Both the position numbers and the translations under genes were made by a program. From contig NZ_SCNG01000007.1 in assembly GCF_005503555.1 (NCBI RefSeq), positions 1-64,000 of the forward strand: DNA of 64,000 nucleotides, read 5' to 3'. Positions 53,837 to 64,000 of this stretch are shown here, piece after piece. The notes under the pieces were generated by a model, which was given only the letters and a program-made list of their open reading frames with translations, had not been told where the DNA came from and searched no databases. Positions within the stretch are counted from its first letter, which is position 1. Every line of letters starts with the position of its first letter. Origin of the DNA: Rudaea sp. 3F27F6. GTDB lineage: Bacteria; Pseudomonadota; Gammaproteobacteria; Xanthomonadales; Rhodanobacteraceae.

Positions 53837-55183
53837 TTATCGCGCCGGACTTCCGCCGCGACCGTAACCCTTCAAATTCGCCTTCTTGAGCAGGCTTTCG
53901 TACTGATGCGAGACCAGGTGCGCCTGCACCTGCGCGGTGAAATCCATGACCACGACGACTACGATCAGCAGCGAGGTACCGCCGAAATAGAACGGCACAT
54001 GGAAATACTGCTGCAGGAACGTCGGCACGACGCAGACCAGCACGAGGTAAAGGGCACCCGCTCCGGTCAGGCGCGTCAGCACGCCGTCGATGTACTCCGC
54101 CGTCGACTTGCCCGGGCGAATACCCGGGATCAAGGCACCGGACTTCTTCAGGTTCTCGGCCGTCTCGTTCGAGTTGAACACGAGCGCGGTGTAGAAGAAC
54201 GCGAAGACGATGATCAGGATTGCATACAGAATCTCGTACAGCGGCTCGCCAGGAGCGATCGCCGCGGTCACTTGCTGCAGCCAGCGAATGTCGGCGCCGT
54301 TGCTGAACCACGACGAGGCCGTCGCTGGGAACATGATCAGGGACGAGGCGAAGATCGCCGGAATCACGCCCGACATGTTCAGCTTGAGCGGCAGGTGCGA
54401 CGACTGATTCATGTACGCCTGACTACCACCTTGCCTACGTGCGTAATTCACCGTGATTCGACGCTGGCCGCGCTCGACGAAGACGACGAAGGCTGTCACC
54501 GCAACCACGATCAGCAGCACGAGCAGCACCTTGACGAAGTTCAGCTCACCGTTCTGCGCCATCTGCAAGGTGTGATAAGTCGCACCCGGCAGACCGGCCA
54601 CAATGCCGGCGAAGATCAGCATCGAAATGCCGTTGCCGATGCCACGCTCGGTGATCTGCTCGCCCAGCCACATCAGGAACAACGTGCCCGAGGTCAACGC
54701 GATCATCGAGGTGAAAATAAACCCGATGCCCGGCGCATAGACGACCGGCTGACCGTTCGTGGTCTGATGCATCAGCCAGCTCGAAATGCCGAACGACTGC
54801 ACGGCTGCGAGCACTACGGTGAAATAGCGCGTCCATTGGGTCAGCTTGCGCCGGCCGGACTCGCCTTCCTTGCGCAGCGACTGCAATGACGGCACCACCT
54901 GCGCAACCATCTGCACGATGATCGACGCCGAGATGTACGGCACCACGCCGAGGGCGAAGATCGAGAAGCGCGCGAGCGCGCCGCCCGAGAACATGTTGGC
55001 GAGGTCGATCAGGCCGCCGCCGCCGCCGAGCAGCGAGGTCATCGCCGCCGACTTCACGCCCGGGACCGGAATGAACGAGCCCAGTCGATAAACAATGAGC
55101 GCGCCGATCAAAAACAGGACGCGCTGCTTGAGCTCGGTCAATTTGCCGAGGCCTGCGAGCATGCTGGCTTGGGAAGCCGCCAT
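53837..55183 (-). CDS. secY: Protein translocase subunit SecY
   Basis: This 448-residue, ten-helix channel subunit exports proteins with SecE, SecG and SecA. Conserved parts are [44 protein letters not shown] (in parts), [17 protein letters not shown] and [13 protein letters not shown]. It follows rplO by ten bases, as in spc operons. Confidence 0.98.
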   Translation of the reverse strand: MAASQASMLAGLGKLTELKQRVLFLIGALIVYRLGSFIPVPGVKSAAMTSLLGGGGGLIDLANMFSGGALARFSIFALGVVPYISASIIVQMVAQVVPSLQSLRKEGESGRRKLTQWTRYFTVVLAAVQSFGISSWLMHQTTNGQPVVYAPGIGFIFTSMIALTSGTLFLMWLGEQITERGIGNGISMLIFAGIVAGLPGATYHTLQMAQNGELNFVKVLLVLLIVVAVTAFVVFVERGQRRITVNYARRQGGSQAYMNQSSHLPLKLNMSGVIPAIFASSLIMFPATASSWFSNGADIRWLQQVTAAIAPGEPLYEILYAILIIVFAFFYTALVFNSNETAENLKKSGALIPGIRPGKSTAEYIDGVLTRLTGAGALYLVLVCVVPTFLQQYFHVPFYFGGTSLLIVVVVVMDFTAQVQAHLVSHQYESLLKKANLKGYGRGGSPAR

Positions 55184-55193
55184 TGTCGCTCCG

Positions 55194-55628
55194 TTACTCT
55201 ACGCTGCCGCCAGCCGCAAGGATCGCCGCCTTGGCGCCTGCGGTCACGGCCACACCCTTGAGCTTCACCGCACGCTTCAGCTCGCCCTTTTTGACGATCT
55301 TCGCACGCTCGGCACGCGTCTCGACGAGACCGGCGGCCTTGAGCGTGTCAAAGTCGATCACGTCGGCCTTGACTGCGTCGAGCTTGTACAGCAGCACTTC
55401 GGACACTTCGTGCGCGATACGCGAACGGAAGCCGACCTTCGGCAGACGACGCTGCATCGGCATCTGGCCGCCTTCGAAGCCCGGCTTGACCTTGCCTTTG
55501 CCGGTACGCGCGAACTGACCCTTGTGGCCGCGGCCCGCGGTCTTGCCGAGGCCCGAACCGATGCCGCGACCGACGCGAACACGCTTCGTGCGTGAGCCCT
55601 TGGCTGGTTTGAGATTGTTGAGACGCAT
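55194..55628 (-). CDS. rplO: Large-subunit ribosomal protein L15
   Basis: This 144-residue protein starts at [13 protein letters not shown] and shows [19 protein letters not shown] and [20 protein letters not shown] at 55628 is the conventional start; the frame has another possible start five codons upstream. Confidence 0.97.
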   Translation of the reverse strand: MRLNNLKPAKGSRTKRVRVGRGIGSGLGKTAGRGHKGQFARTGKGKVKPGFEGGQMPMQRRLPKVGFRSRIAHEVSEVLLYKLDAVKADVIDFDTLKAAGLVETRAERAKIVKKGELKRAVKLKGVAVTAGAKAAILAAGGSVE

Positions 55629-55730
55629 TGTTCGATGCTCCAAATATTTCGTAGGGATCCGATTCCTCGGACCCGTTGCGATTCACTCGCGGTCGCAGCC
55701 GGCCCGTTCGGATCGGCGCGCCCCTATACC

Positions 55731-55937
55731 TCAGGCATTCTCTTCGATGCGAACGAGGTAGTTGATCTTGTTGACCAGACCGCGAACCTGCGGCGAGTCT
55801 TTCAGTTCACGCACGTCGTTGAGCTTGTTCAGACCGAGCGCCTTGACGCTCAGACGATGCTGCCACTTGCAACTGTTCATGCTCTTGTACAGGCGCACCT
55901 TGATCGTGCCGGTCTTGTTTTCTTTAGCCTTGGCCAT
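55731..55937 (-). CDS. rpmD: Large-subunit ribosomal protein L30
   Basis: This 68-residue protein contains the L30 core ([20 protein letters not shown] ... [20 protein letters not shown]). Its start overlaps the rpsE stop by 14 bases, so translation is probably coupled. About 100 bases separate it from rplO. Confidence 0.96.
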   Translation of the reverse strand: MAKAKENKTGTIKVRLYKSMNSCKWQHRLSVKALGLNKLNDVRELKDSPQVRGLVNKINYLVRIEENA

Positions 55938-56439
55938 AACCGCCTACCTCTTCGACTTTCTTGCCGCGCTTGGCGGCGATACGCTCAGGCGTCGCCATTG
56001 CTTCCAAGCCCTTGATCGTGGCGCGCACGAGATTGATCGGATTGCGCGAACCCTGCGCCTTCGCCAGCACGTTCTTCACGCCGACCACTTCGAGCACCGC
56101 GCGCATCGCACCGCCGGCGATCACGCCGGTACCTTCGGACGCCGGCTGCATGTAGACCTTCGCCGCGCCGTGGTTCGCTTTGACCGCGTGCCAGAGCGTG
56201 CCGTTGTTGAGCTTGACCTGGGTCATGCCGCGGCGTGCGCGCTCCATCGCCTTCGAGATCGCGACCGGCACTTCGCGTGCCTTGCCGTAACCGAAACCGA
56301 CCTTGCCGTCGCCGTCGCCGACCACGGTCAGCGCGGTGAAGCTCATCTGCCGACCGCCTTTGACCGTCTTGGACACGCGGTTGACGGCGATAAGCTTCTC
56401 GAGCATGCCGTCGCTGTTTTCACGTTCATTCGTTGACAT
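55924..56439 (-). CDS. rpsE: Small-subunit ribosomal protein S5
   Basis: This 171-residue protein has the double-stranded RNA-binding part ([19 protein letters not shown]) and [18 protein letters not shown], both typical of S5. It lies between rplR and rpmD. Confidence 0.98.
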   Translation of the reverse strand: MSTNERENSDGMLEKLIAVNRVSKTVKGGRQMSFTALTVVGDGDGKVGFGYGKAREVPVAISKAMERARRGMTQVKLNNGTLWHAVKANHGAAKVYMQPASEGTGVIAGGAMRAVLEVVGVKNVLAKAQGSRNPINLVRATIKGLEAMATPERIAAKRGKKVEEVGGYGQG

Positions 56440-56525
56440 TACTTTTCACCTTGTGCCGCCCATGCTGCAGCGGACTTTTGCTTGCGGCGAAGCCGCTTAG
56501 AATTGTAAAGAAGTATGGTTGCAAA

Positions 56526-56885
56526 TCAGAACTTGAGCCCGGCCTCGCGCGCCGCATCCGCCAGCGCGGCGATGCGACCGTGATAACGGAAGCCCGAGCG
56601 GTCGAACGCGACGTTCTCGATGCCGGCAGCCTTCGCCTTCTCGGCGACAGCCTTGCCGACGGCCGCAGCGGCGGCCTTGTTCTTGGTGCCCTTGAGATCG
56701 CCCTTGATCGCCGACTGCACGGTCGAAGCGGCGGCCAGCACCTTGCTGCCGTCGGCCGAGATGACCTGAGCATAGATGTGCTGATCGCTGCGATGCACGG
56801 TCAGACGCGGCACGGCGAGCTTGCGGATGTGGCTGCGCGTAGCTTTCGCACGGCGCAGACGGGATTCGTTTTTTTCGTTCGACAT
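56526..56885 (-). CDS. rplR: Large-subunit ribosomal protein L18
   Basis: This 119-residue protein shows [20 protein letters not shown] and the C-terminal [20 protein letters not shown] signature. It binds 5S rRNA. It follows rplF by 31 bases. Confidence 0.98.
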   Translation of the reverse strand: MSNEKNESRLRRAKATRSHIRKLAVPRLTVHRSDQHIYAQVISADGSKVLAAASTVQSAIKGDLKGTKNKAAAAAVGKAVAEKAKAAGIENVAFDRSGFRYHGRIAALADAAREAGLKF

Positions 56886-56916
56886 AGTCTCGTCTCCGGA
56901 TAGCTGAAGCGCCTAC

Positions 56917-57444
56917 TTAGGCCTTCTTGGCTTCCTTGATGGTGATCTTCTCGCCGGCGTAACGCACACCCTTACCCTTGTACGGCTCGGGTGGACGGAA
57001 CGCGCGGATCTTCGCTGCCGTCTCACCGACGCGCTGCTTGTCGGCACCGGCGATCAGCACTTCGGTCTGCGTCGGCGCGGTGATCGTGATGCCTTCCGGC
57101 GCCTTGAACAGAATCGGGTGCGAGAAGCCGAGCGAAAGGTTCAGGTCCTTGCCCTGCAGCGCGGCGCGGTAACCGACGCCGACGAGTTCGAGCTTGCGCT
57201 CGTAGCCTTCGCTGACGCCCTTGACCATGTTCGCCAGCACGGCGCGTGCCGTACCTGCAAACTTGGTCGTCTCCACATCCTTCGATGCAAGCAGCACTTC
57301 ACTACCGTCGATCTTGATTTCGACGCCTGCGGGCATGGCGAACGACAGGGTGCCCTTCGGGCCCTTCACCGTCACGGCCTCGTTGGCGACCTTGAGCTCG
57401 ACGCCTTTCGGCAGCGCAATCGGCTTTTTAGCGACTCTTGACAT
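56917..57444 (-). CDS. rplF: Large-subunit ribosomal protein L6
   Basis: This 175-residue protein begins [17 protein letters not shown] and contains the signature [16 protein letters not shown] near its C-terminus. GGAG precedes ATG at 57444; upstream open sequence is not conserved. Confidence 0.98.
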   Translation of the reverse strand: MSRVAKKPIALPKGVELKVANEAVTVKGPKGTLSFAMPAGVEIKIDGSEVLLASKDVETTKFAGTARAVLANMVKGVSEGYERKLELVGVGYRAALQGKDLNLSLGFSHPILFKAPEGITITAPTQTEVLIAGADKQRVGETAAKIRAFRPPEPYKGKGVRYAGEKITIKEAKKA

Positions 57445-57457
57445 GATGATTCTCCGA

Positions 57458-57856
57458 TTACGCCACGGTACCGATGACTTCGCCGCCGACGCCCTGAGCG
57501 CGCGCCTGCGCATCGGTCATGATGCCGGCCGGCGTGGTGACGATGGCGATGCCGAGGCCGCCCATCACTTTCGGCAGCGCGTCCTTGCCGCGGTAGACGC
57601 GCAGGCCCGAACGGCTGACGCGGCTGATCGATTCGATCGCCGGCTTGCCTTCGAAGTACTTCAGCGCGATCTCGAGCTCGGCCTTGTTGTTGGCCAGTTT
57701 GTTGACCTGAAAGTCGCGCACGTAGCCCTCGTCCTTCAGCACTTTGGCGATGGCTTGTTTGGTTTTGGATGCCGGCATGCGCACCGTCGGCTTCGCGGTC
57801 GCTTGCGCGTTGCGAATGCGGGTGAACATATCGGCGATGGGATCAGTCATGCTCAT
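57458..57856 (-). CDS. rpsH: Small-subunit ribosomal protein S8
   Basis: This 132-residue protein begins [18 protein letters not shown] and ends with [20 protein letters not shown]. In E. coli it represses the spc operon. The gap before it, after rpsN, contains a long palindromic repeat. Confidence 0.98.
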   Translation of the reverse strand: MSMTDPIADMFTRIRNAQATAKPTVRMPASKTKQAIAKVLKDEGYVRDFQVNKLANNKAELEIALKYFEGKPAIESISRVSRSGLRVYRGKDALPKVMGGLGIAIVTTPAGIMTDAQARAQGVGGEVIGTVA

Positions 57857-57890
57857 GTTTCTAGTTCCTTAGCATCGATATCCGTTCTAA

Positions 57891-57972
57891 AAACGGGATT
57901 CGAGATTGGGGATTTGAGACTTGGAAGAGCGGGCTTTGCGAATCCCGACTCTTCAATCTCGAATCCCGGTTT
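57891..57972. repeat. Palindromic GGGATTCGAGATT repeat between rpsN and rpsH
   Basis: GGGATTCGAGATT (57895-57907) is exactly inverted at 57955-57967, and pairing extends outward to 57891 and 57972 with one bulge. An inner GAAGAG/CTCTTC pair shortens the loop. It is the best-preserved copy of the family also seen at 50964-51032 and 16961-16988. Confidence 0.85.
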
Positions 57973-57973
57973 A

Positions 57974-58279
57974 TTACCAGGATGCCTTACGCAGACCCGG
58001 GACGTCGCCGCGCATCGTCGCTTCGCGCAGCTTGTGGCGGCCGAGCGAGAACTTGCGGTAGACGCCGCGCGGACGGCCGGTCAGCTCGCAGCGGTTGCGC
58101 TGGCGCGAGGGGCTGGCGTCGCGCGGCAGCTTCTGCAGCTTGGTCTGCGCGGCCATCTTTTCCTCGTACGAAGACTTGGGCGAAAGCACGATCGCTTTCA
58201 GCTCAGCGCGCTTCGTCGCGTACTTCTTCACGATTTTCGCGCGCTTCTTCTCGCGCTCCACCATGCTGGTCTTTGCCAT
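57974..58279 (-). CDS. rpsN: Small-subunit ribosomal protein S14 (zinc-independent form)
   Basis: This 101-residue protein begins [20 protein letters not shown] and ends with [20 protein letters not shown]. It lacks the CxxC pairs of the zinc form. The ATG at 58279 is the conventional start. Confidence 0.98.
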   Translation of the reverse strand: MAKTSMVEREKKRAKIVKKYATKRAELKAIVLSPKSSYEEKMAAQTKLQKLPRDASPSRQRNRCELTGRPRGVYRKFSLGRHKLREATMRGDVPGLRKASW

Positions 58280-58298
58280 TGTCGTATCTCTTTGAGAA

Positions 58299-58838
58299 TT
58301 AGTTGCGGAACGGGAAGCTGAAGGCTTCGAGCAGCGCCTTGGCTTCGGCATCCGTCTTCGCCGTCGTCGTGATCGCGATATCCATGCCGCGCATCGCGTC
58401 GACCTGGTCGAAATCGATTTCCGGGAAGATGATCTGTTCCTTGATGCCCATGTTGTAGTTGCCACGGCCGTCGAAAGCACGGCCCGACACGCCACGGAAG
58501 TCGCGCACGCGCGGCAGCGCAACCGTGACCAGGCGATCGAGGAACTCGTACATCTTCGCGCGGCGCAGGGTGACCTTGCAGCCGATCGGCCAGCCGTCGC
58601 GAATCTTGAACGTCGCGATCGACTTGCGCGACAGCGTCGCCACGGCCTTCTGGCCGGCGATCTTGTTCATGTCGGCGAGCGCGTTTTCGAGCACCTTCTT
58701 GTTCGCCGCCGCTTCACCCACGCCCATGTTCAGCGTGATCTTGGTGATCTTCGGCACTTCCATCACGTTCTTGTAGCCGAACTTTTCTGTCAGCTTCGGA
58801 ATGACGGTGTCTTTGTAATATTTTTCCAAACGGGTCAT
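58299..58838 (-). CDS. rplE: Large-subunit ribosomal protein L5
   Basis: This 179-residue protein begins [19 protein letters not shown] at 58838 has GGAG eight bases upstream and gives the usual length; an ATG two codons earlier is too close to the site. L5 contacts 5S rRNA. Signature segments are [10 protein letters not shown] and [17 protein letters not shown]. Confidence 0.98.
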   Translation of the reverse strand: MTRLEKYYKDTVIPKLTEKFGYKNVMEVPKITKITLNMGVGEAAANKKVLENALADMNKIAGQKAVATLSRKSIATFKIRDGWPIGCKVTLRRAKMYEFLDRLVTVALPRVRDFRGVSGRAFDGRGNYNMGIKEQIIFPEIDFDQVDAMRGMDIAITTTAKTDAEAKALLEAFSFPFRN

Positions 58839-58850
58839 GGCCATGGCTCC

Positions 58851-59162
58851 TTATACGTCCGCCTGTTCGCCGGTCTTGAACATGCGCACCTTGCGCCCAT
58901 CGGCCAGCGTCTTGAAACCGACGCGACCGCCCTTGCCCGTGGCGTCGTTGAACAACGCAACGTTGGACAGGTGGATCGGGGCTTCGCGCTCGACGATGCC
59001 GCCCGGCTGGTTGGCCTGCGGATTCGGCTTGGTGTGACGCTTGACCAGGTTGATGTTCGCGACGACCACGCGGTCTTCGGCGACGCGCAGCACTTCGCCG
59101 CGCTGGCCCTTGTATTTGCCGGTGATCACGATGACTTGATCACCTTTGCGAATTCTGTTCAT
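58851..59162 (-). CDS. rplX: Large-subunit ribosomal protein L24
   Basis: This 103-residue protein has an N-terminal KOW motif ([20 protein letters not shown]) and [20 protein letters not shown]. It lies between rplN and rplE. Confidence 0.98.
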   Translation of the reverse strand: MNRIRKGDQVIVITGKYKGQRGEVLRVAEDRVVVANINLVKRHTKPNPQANQPGGIVEREAPIHLSNVALFNDATGKGGRVGFKTLADGRKVRMFKTGEQADV

Positions 59163-59198
59163 GACTAATTCCGAAAAAGTGTATTTATACGTACGTGC

Positions 59199-59567
59199 TT
59201 ACAGCACTTCCGGCGCAAGCGAAACGATCTTCATGAAGCGCTCGCTGCGCAGCTCGCGCGTGACCGGCCCGAAGATGCGCGTGCCGATCGGCTCGAGCTT
59301 GTTGTTGAGCAGCACGGCAGCGTTGCCGTCGAAGCGGATCAGCGAACCGTCCGGGCGACGAACGCCCTTGCGCGTACGCACGACGACCGCGTCGTAAACC
59401 TCGCCTTTCTTGACCTTGCCGCGCGGAATCGCATCGCGGATCGACACCTTGATGATGTCGCCGATGCCCGCGTAGCGGCGCTTGGAACCGCCGAGCACCT
59501 TGATGCAGAACAGCAGCTTGGCGCCGCTGTTGTCGGCCGCGGTCAACGTGGATTGCATCTGGATCAT
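59199..59567 (-). CDS. rplN: Large-subunit ribosomal protein L14
   Basis: This 122-residue protein begins [19 protein letters not shown] and shows [20 protein letters not shown] and [18 protein letters not shown]. It is first in the spc segment after rpsQ. Confidence 0.98.
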   Translation of the reverse strand: MIQMQSTLTAADNSGAKLLFCIKVLGGSKRRYAGIGDIIKVSIRDAIPRGKVKKGEVYDAVVVRTRKGVRRPDGSLIRFDGNAAVLLNNKLEPIGTRIFGPVTRELRSERFMKIVSLAPEVL

Positions 59568-59591
59568 GTTCTACTCCTCAAATCCCACGTG

Positions 59592-59867
59592 TTACTGCGC
59601 GGCGCGCGTCAGCACTTGCACGACGCGCCAGTTCTTGGTCTTCGACAGCGGGCGCGTCTCGACGATGCGCACGACGTCGCCTTCCTTGCACTCGCCGTTC
59701 TCGTCGTGTGCGTGCACCTTGGTCGAGCGGCGCACGATCTTGCCGTACAGCGGATGCTGCACCTGGCGCTCGAGCAGGACGGTGACCGTCTTCTGCATCT
59801 TGTTGCTGATCACACGACCTTCGATCGTGCGCTGGGCCTTCTCGGCCTTGTTCGTCTGTTCGCTCAT
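59592..59867 (-). CDS. rpsQ: Small-subunit ribosomal protein S17
   Basis: This 91-residue protein shows [20 protein letters not shown] and [20 protein letters not shown]. It follows rpmC by ten bases and ends the S10-type segment. Confidence 0.98.
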   Translation of the reverse strand: MSEQTNKAEKAQRTIEGRVISNKMQKTVTVLLERQVQHPLYGKIVRRSTKVHAHDENGECKEGDVVRIVETRPLSKTKNWRVVQVLTRAAQ

Positions 59868-59877
59868 GGCCTGGCCC

Positions 59878-60072
59878 TTACTTCGCCGCCGACTTTTCAG
59901 TCAGCAACGTTTTGATTTGCGCGATCTCGGAGCGCACGCGCTTGAAATGATGCGTCTGGGTCTGCTGCCCGGCGCTCTTCTGCATGCGCAAGTTGAACTG
60001 CTCGCGACGCAGCTCGAGGAGCTGGTCGTTGAGTTCCTGCGCGTTCTGCTTGCGGAGGTCTTGGATACTCAT
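59878..60072 (-). CDS. rpmC: Large-subunit ribosomal protein L29
   Basis: This 64-residue helical-hairpin protein begins [18 protein letters not shown] and has [19 protein letters not shown]. Its ATG overlaps the rplP stop; a GTG one codon upstream is also open. Confidence 0.97.
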   Translation of the reverse strand: MSIQDLRKQNAQELNDQLLELRREQFNLRMQKSAGQQTQTHHFKRVRSEIAQIKTLLTEKSAAK

Positions 60073-60485
60073 CACATCACCGTACGATTCACGAATTGGG
60101 TCTGCACCGACAGCTTGGCGGCGGCGAGGCGGAAGGCTTCGCGCGCTTCGACTTCGCTGATGCCCTCCAGTTCATAGAGCATGCGACCGGGCTGCACGAC
60201 GGCGACCCAATACTCGACGTTGCCCTTACCGTTACCCATACGCACTTCGATGGGCTTCTTGGTGATCGGCTTGTCGGGATACACGCGGATCCACAGCTTG
60301 CCGCCGCGCTTGACGAAGCGCGTCACGCAGCGGCGCGCGGCTTCGATCTGGCGGCTGGTCAGGTGGCCGTGCGTGGTCGCCTTGAGGCCGTACTCGCCGA
60401 AGCTCACCTTGTTCGCGACAAAGGAGATACCGCGGTTGCGGCCCTTGTGCGTCTTGCGGTACTTGGTACGTTTTGGCTGAAGCAT
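60072..60485 (-). CDS. rplP: Large-subunit ribosomal protein L16
   Basis: This 137-residue protein begins [19 protein letters not shown] and shows [20 protein letters not shown] and [15 protein letters not shown]. It overlaps rpmC. Confidence 0.98.
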   Translation of the reverse strand: MLQPKRTKYRKTHKGRNRGISFVANKVSFGEYGLKATTHGHLTSRQIEAARRCVTRFVKRGGKLWIRVYPDKPITKKPIEVRMGNGKGNVEYWVAVVQPGRMLYELEGISEVEAREAFRLAAAKLSVQTQFVNRTVM

Positions 60486-60501
60486 GACTTAGGTTTCCTG
60501 A

Positions 60502-61266
60502 TTACTTGTCGCGCGGAGCACGCGGTTCACGGTCACCGCGCGGCTCACGCTCGGAACGATCGCGACGATCGCCGCGGTCACCACGCGGAGCGCCTTCGCG
60601 CGCTTCCTCTTTGCCGGCTTCCGCTGCGTGGGTGGCCAGGTCGAACACCTCGCCCTTGTAGATCCACACCTTGATGCCGATGATGCCGTAGGTTGTCTTC
60701 GCCTGGGCGAAGCCGTAGTCGATGTCGGCGCGCAGCGTATGCAGCGGCACGCGGCCTTCGCGGTACCACTCCGAACGCGCGATTTCCGCACCGTTGAGGC
60801 GGCCGCCGACGTTGATCTTGATGCCGAGGGCGCCGAGGCGCATGGCGTTGCCGACGGCGCGCTTCATCGCACGGCGGAACATGATGCGGCGCCCGAGCTG
60901 CTGAGCGATCGACTCGGCGACGAGCTGCGCGTCGAGCTCGGGCTTGCGCACTTCGCTGACGTTGATGTGGGCGGGAACGCCCATCACCTTCGACACGTCG
61001 CGGCGCAGCTTCTCGATGTCCTCACCCTTCTTGCCGATGACGACGCCGGGACGCGCGGTGTGGATCGTGATGCGCGCGGTCTTCGCCGGACGCTCGATCG
61101 CGATCTTCGACACGCCCGCCTGAGCGAGCTTGGAACGCAGCATTTCGCGAACCTTCAAGTCGGCCGCGAGGTACTGCGCGTATTCGCGCTTGTTCGCGTA
61201 CCACTTGGAGTTCCAATCCTTGGAAATGCCGAGGCGAATACCGGTTGGATGAACTTTGTGACCCAT
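60502..61266 (-). CDS. rpsC: Small-subunit ribosomal protein S3 with Arg/Asp-rich tail
   Basis: This 254-residue protein begins [20 protein letters not shown], with a KH domain ([17 protein letters not shown]) and the C-terminal S3 domain ([20 protein letters not shown]). The last ~35 residues form a charged low-complexity tail of RGDR/REPR-type repeats ([20 protein letters not shown]), somewhat longer than in the E. coli protein (233). Confidence 0.98.
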   Translation of the reverse strand: MGHKVHPTGIRLGISKDWNSKWYANKREYAQYLAADLKVREMLRSKLAQAGVSKIAIERPAKTARITIHTARPGVVIGKKGEDIEKLRRDVSKVMGVPAHINVSEVRKPELDAQLVAESIAQQLGRRIMFRRAMKRAVGNAMRLGALGIKINVGGRLNGAEIARSEWYREGRVPLHTLRADIDYGFAQAKTTYGIIGIKVWIYKGEVFDLATHAAEAGKEEAREGAPRGDRGDRRDRSEREPRGDREPRAPRDK

Positions 61267-61275
61267 GATTTTTCC

Positions 61276-61611
61276 TTAGCTCCCGACGACCACGGTGATG
61301 TGGCTCGTGCGCTTGATGATGCGCGAGCCGCGGCCCTTAGCGCGTGCATGCATGCGCTTGAGCTGCGGGCCGTCGTCCACGGTGATCGTGGCGACTTTCA
61401 GTTCGTCGACGTCGGCGCCGAGATTGTTCTCTGCGTTGGCGACGGCGGAGAGCAGCACCTTCTTGATCAGGTGCGCCGCCTTTTTGTCGCTGAACTGCAG
61501 CAGGCTCGTTGCACGTCCGACCGGCAGGCCGCGCACCTGATCGGCGACCAGTCGCACCTTCAGCGAGGAAATGCGCGCACCGCGCAGGATGGCTTTCGCT
61601 TGAGTAGTCAT
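61276..61611 (-). CDS. rplV: Large-subunit ribosomal protein L22
   Basis: This 111-residue protein shows [20 protein letters not shown] and the C-terminal [20 protein letters not shown] loop that lines the exit tunnel. It starts nine bases after rpsS ends. Confidence 0.98.
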   Translation of the reverse strand: MTTQAKAILRGARISSLKVRLVADQVRGLPVGRATSLLQFSDKKAAHLIKKVLLSAVANAENNLGADVDELKVATITVDDGPQLKRMHARAKGRGSRIIKRTSHITVVVGS

Positions 61612-61620
61612 CTCGTCACC

Positions 61621-61905
61621 TTACTTCTTGGCTTCGGCGGCTTTCTTGTCGCCGGAGTGACCCTTGAAGGTGCGCGTCGCGGCGAACTCGCCGAGCTTGT
61701 GCCCGACCATGTTCTCGTTGACCAGCACCGGCACATGGGCCTTGCCGTTGTGCACGGCGATGGTGTAACCCACCATCTCCGGCAAAATCATGGAGCGACG
61801 CGACCAGGTCTTGATCGGACGCTTGGTATTGGAGCCCGACGCCGCTTCCACCTTTTTCAGGAGGTGCAGATCGACGAACGGACCTTTTTTCAGTGAACGT
61901 GCCAT
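61621..61905 (-). CDS. rpsS: Small-subunit ribosomal protein S19
   Basis: This 94-residue protein begins [20 protein letters not shown] and shows [20 protein letters not shown] and [16 protein letters not shown]. It lies between rplB and rplV. Confidence 0.98.
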   Translation of the reverse strand: MARSLKKGPFVDLHLLKKVEAASGSNTKRPIKTWSRRSMILPEMVGYTIAVHNGKAHVPVLVNENMVGHKLGEFAATRTFKGHSGDKKAAEAKK

Positions 61906-61925
61906 TGTTGTCTAGTCCTGTTCTA

Positions 61926-62753
61926 TCAACCGCGACGATCGCGCACGATGAATTGGGTGGTGCGCTTGTTCTTACGCGTCTTGTAGCCCTTGGCCGGCTG
62001 GCCCCACGGCGACACCGGATGCGGATTACCCTGGCCGGCTTTCGCCTCACCACCGCCGTGCGGATGGTCGACCGGGTTCATCGCCGCACCGCGGACGGTC
62101 GGACGCACGCCGCGCCAACGCTTCGCACCGGCTTTGCCGAGCTTGCGCAGGTTGTGTTCGGAGTTGCCGACTTCGCCGATCGTGGCGATGCAGTCGACAG
62201 GCACCTTGCGCATTTCACCCGAACGCAGACGCAGCGTCGCATAACCGGCTTCGCGCGCGATCAGCTGCACCGAGGCGCCGGCGCTGCGCGCAAGCTGCGC
62301 GCCCTTGCCCGGCTTCATCTCGACGCAATGCACGGTCGAACCGATCGGGATATTGCGCAGCGGCAGCGAGTTGCCTGCCTTGATCGGCGCATCGCGGCCG
62401 GCCATGAGCTGGTCGCCCACCGCCACGCCCTTCGGCGCGATGATGTAGCGACGCTCGCCGTCGACGTAGAGCAGCAGGGCGATGTTCGCCGTGCGGTTCG
62501 GATCGTATTCGAGACGCTCGACGCGGCAGGCGATGCCTTCCTTGTCACGCTTGAAATCGATGACGCGGTAGTGCTGCTTGGAGCCGCCGCCCTTGTGACG
62601 CGTCGTGATGCGGCCGTAATGGTTGCGGCCACCGGTCTTCGACTGCGGTTCGGTCAGCGGTGCGTACGGATCGCCTTTGTACAGCCCCGGCGTCGACACG
62701 CGCACCATCGCGCGGCGTCCCGGAGAAGTTGGCTTCAGTGTAATCAGTGCCAT
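61926..62753 (-). CDS. rplB: Large-subunit ribosomal protein L2
   Basis: This 275-residue protein shows [33 protein letters not shown] and the peptidyl-transferase-proximal segment [20 protein letters not shown]. The length equals the usual bacterial L2. Confidence 0.98.
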   Translation of the reverse strand: MALITLKPTSPGRRAMVRVSTPGLYKGDPYAPLTEPQSKTGGRNHYGRITTRHKGGGSKQHYRVIDFKRDKEGIACRVERLEYDPNRTANIALLLYVDGERRYIIAPKGVAVGDQLMAGRDAPIKAGNSLPLRNIPIGSTVHCVEMKPGKGAQLARSAGASVQLIAREAGYATLRLRSGEMRKVPVDCIATIGEVGNSEHNLRKLGKAGAKRWRGVRPTVRGAAMNPVDHPHGGGEAKAGQGNPHPVSPWGQPAKGYKTRKNKRTTQFIVRDRRG

Positions 62754-62794
62754 TGTTCTGGTTCCGATAAATTCTTGGAGCGCGGCTTAGTGAA

Positions 62795-63100
62795 TCAAGC
62801 CTTCGCGGTGACGTCGATCGTCTGGCCGTCGGTCAGACGGACGTAAGCCTTGCGCCAGCCGTTGCGCGAACCCGCGCGCTGACGGAACGACTTGACCTTA
62901 CCTTTCACGTTCACGATGTTGACCGACTCGACCTTGACGCTGAACAGCGCTTCGACCGCATCCTTGACGATCTTCTTGTCGGCGTCCGCAGAGATCTCGA
63001 ACACGTACTGGTTGTGCTCCTGCGCGCGCGCACTCTTTTCCGAGATGTGCGGTGCGCGGATCACGCTGTACAGCTTTTCGTTCTTGATTTCGGTGCTCAT
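62795..63100 (-). CDS. rplW: Large-subunit ribosomal protein L23
   Basis: This 101-residue protein begins [20 protein letters not shown] and shows [23 protein letters not shown] at 63100 overlaps the rplD stop by four bases and is preceded by GAGGAG. Confidence 0.97.
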   Translation of the reverse strand: MSTEIKNEKLYSVIRAPHISEKSARAQEHNQYVFEISADADKKIVKDAVEALFSVKVESVNIVNVKGKVKSFRQRAGSRNGWRKAYVRLTDGQTIDVTAKA

Positions 63101-63693
63101 GCCAGCCACTCCTCGATCTTCTTGACCGAGTCGACGGTCATCACAACATGCTGCGCATCGACCAGGGTGACCGGGTCCATCGCGGCGACATCGACCACGG
63201 CGACCTTGTGCAGGTTGCGCGCGGACAGGAACAGATTCTGATTGACGTCTTCGGTCACGATCAGGGTGCGGCCGGTGTGGTCCTTCAGCTTGGCGGCGAG
63301 CGCCTTGGTGCTGACCTTGTCCACGCCGAACGACTCGACGACCTGCAGACGACCCTGACGGTTGAGCTCAGACAGGATCGCCTGGATCGCACCGCGGTAC
63401 ATCTTCTTGTTGACCTTCTGCGAGAAATCGCGCGGCTTTGCCGCGAACGCGCGACCACCGCCGACGAAGATCGGGGCGCGGTAGTCGCCGTGACGCGCGC
63501 CGCCGCCCTTCTGCTTCTTGAACTTTTTCGTCGTGCCCGAGAGTTCCGAGCGCGTCAACTGCGCCTTGGTGCCCGCGCGACCGGCGTTGCGATAAGCAAC
63601 GACGACCTGATGCACGAGGCCTTCGGAATATTCGCGACCGAACACGGTGTCGGAAACCGACAGCGGCTTGGCGCCTTGTACTTGCAGTTCCAT
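63097..63693 (-). CDS. rplD: Large-subunit ribosomal protein L4
   Basis: This 198-residue protein begins [19 protein letters not shown]. It contains the tunnel-loop region [20 protein letters not shown] and the C-terminal part with [18 protein letters not shown] precedes ATG at 63693. In E. coli L4 controls the S10 operon. Confidence 0.97.
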   Translation of the reverse strand: MELQVQGAKPLSVSDTVFGREYSEGLVHQVVVAYRNAGRAGTKAQLTRSELSGTTKKFKKQKGGGARHGDYRAPIFVGGGRAFAAKPRDFSQKVNKKMYRGAIQAILSELNRQGRLQVVESFGVDKVSTKALAAKLKDHTGRTLIVTEDVNQNLFLSARNLHKVAVVDVAAMDPVTLVDAQHVVMTVDSVKKIEEWLA

Positions 63694-63704
63694 TTCTATG
63701 CTCC

Positions 63705-64000
63705 TCAAGCCTTGGCAGCGGGGCTGACGATCACGTTGCCGCCCGGCGCACCCGGCACCGCGCCGCGCACGGCGATCAGGTGCTTCTCGGCGTCGATCTT
63801 CACGACTTCGAGATTCATCATCGACTGGCGCGTCGCACCCATGTGACCGGACATCTTCTTGCCCGGGAACACGCGACCCGGAGTCTGGCGCTGACCGATC
63901 GAGCCCGGTGCGCGATGCGACAGCGAGTTACCGTGCGTGGCGTCGCCCATCGTGAAGTTCCAGCGCTTGATCGTGCCCTGGAAGCCTTTACCCTTGGTCA
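63705..64000 (-). CDS. rplC: Large-subunit ribosomal protein L3, C-terminal part
   Basis: The frame enters from the right window edge and ends at 63705. It shows [48 protein letters not shown] in parts and [15 protein letters not shown], all typical of bacterial L3. About half of the protein lies outside the window. Confidence 0.97.
   Translation of the reverse strand, partial: TKGKGFQGTIKRWNFTMGDATHGNSLSHRAPGSIGQRQTPGRVFPGKKMSGHMGATRQSMMNLEVVKIDAEKHLIAVRGAVPGAPGGNVIVSPAAKA

Overview
The window is GC-rich bacterial chromosome. The best taxonomic clue is the arginine cluster at 13.7-21.9 kb. It encodes an N-acetylornithine carbamoyltransferase (Glu92 and Lys302 of the Xanthomonas enzyme are conserved), an acetylcitrulline-deacetylase-type ArgE and a fused acetylglutamate kinase/synthase. 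That combination is typical of Xanthomonadales (Lysobacterales). Family level (perhaps Rhodanobacteraceae) is a guess. No tRNA, rRNA, CRISPR array, prophage or intact insertion sequence was seen.

Layout. 1-13.4 kb is mixed housekeeping and accessory: secreted proteins, an M23 peptidase, a membrane EAL phosphodiesterase with a dead GGDEF domain, an AmiD-like lipoprotein amidase, purT, a YpfJ-type peptidase, an MscS channel, a four-gene metal-handling operon (MerT-like, MerP-like, outer-membrane-like, Cys-rich) and a nucleotide pyrophosphatase lipoprotein. 13.4-26 kb is one long + strand arginine/proline series: argF'-argG-GNAT-argE'-argB(A)-membrane gene-argC-argH, a repeat/pseudogene island, then proB-proA and a PIG-L deacetylase. 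It is preceded by a promoter, a 34-codon reading frame and a terminator/antiterminator arrangement that looks like a leader-peptide attenuator. It is also unusually loaded with palindromic repeats, two of which are translated as part of the enzymes.

27-36 kb (- strand) is accessory: an anchored unknown protein, a TPR-sulfotransferase, a secreted unknown protein, a 1009-residue TonB-dependent receptor, a PraB-like secreted protein and a TetR regulator. At 36.4-42.6 kb an AraC/VirS-type regulator diverges from a flavin monooxygenase - short-chain dehydrogenase - PF10118 protein - alpha/beta hydrolase operon. This resembles the mycobacterial virS/mymA locus and is bracketed by two paralogous TetR genes. 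A secretory lipase (43-44.4 kb) and a two-subunit, Tat-exported molybdenum hydroxylase (44.4-47.8 kb) follow. Together 30-45 kb reads as a module for uptake and oxidation of hydrophobic or lipid-like compounds; this is inference.

48-50.3 kb carries a small lipoprotein, class II DAHP synthase and dsbB. From 50.46 kb to the end, all on the - strand, lies the S10-spc-alpha ribosomal cluster (transcribed rplC, rplD ... secY, rpsM ... rpoA, rplQ). It has no rpmJ after secY, and a palindromic repeat family is inserted at two gene junctions.
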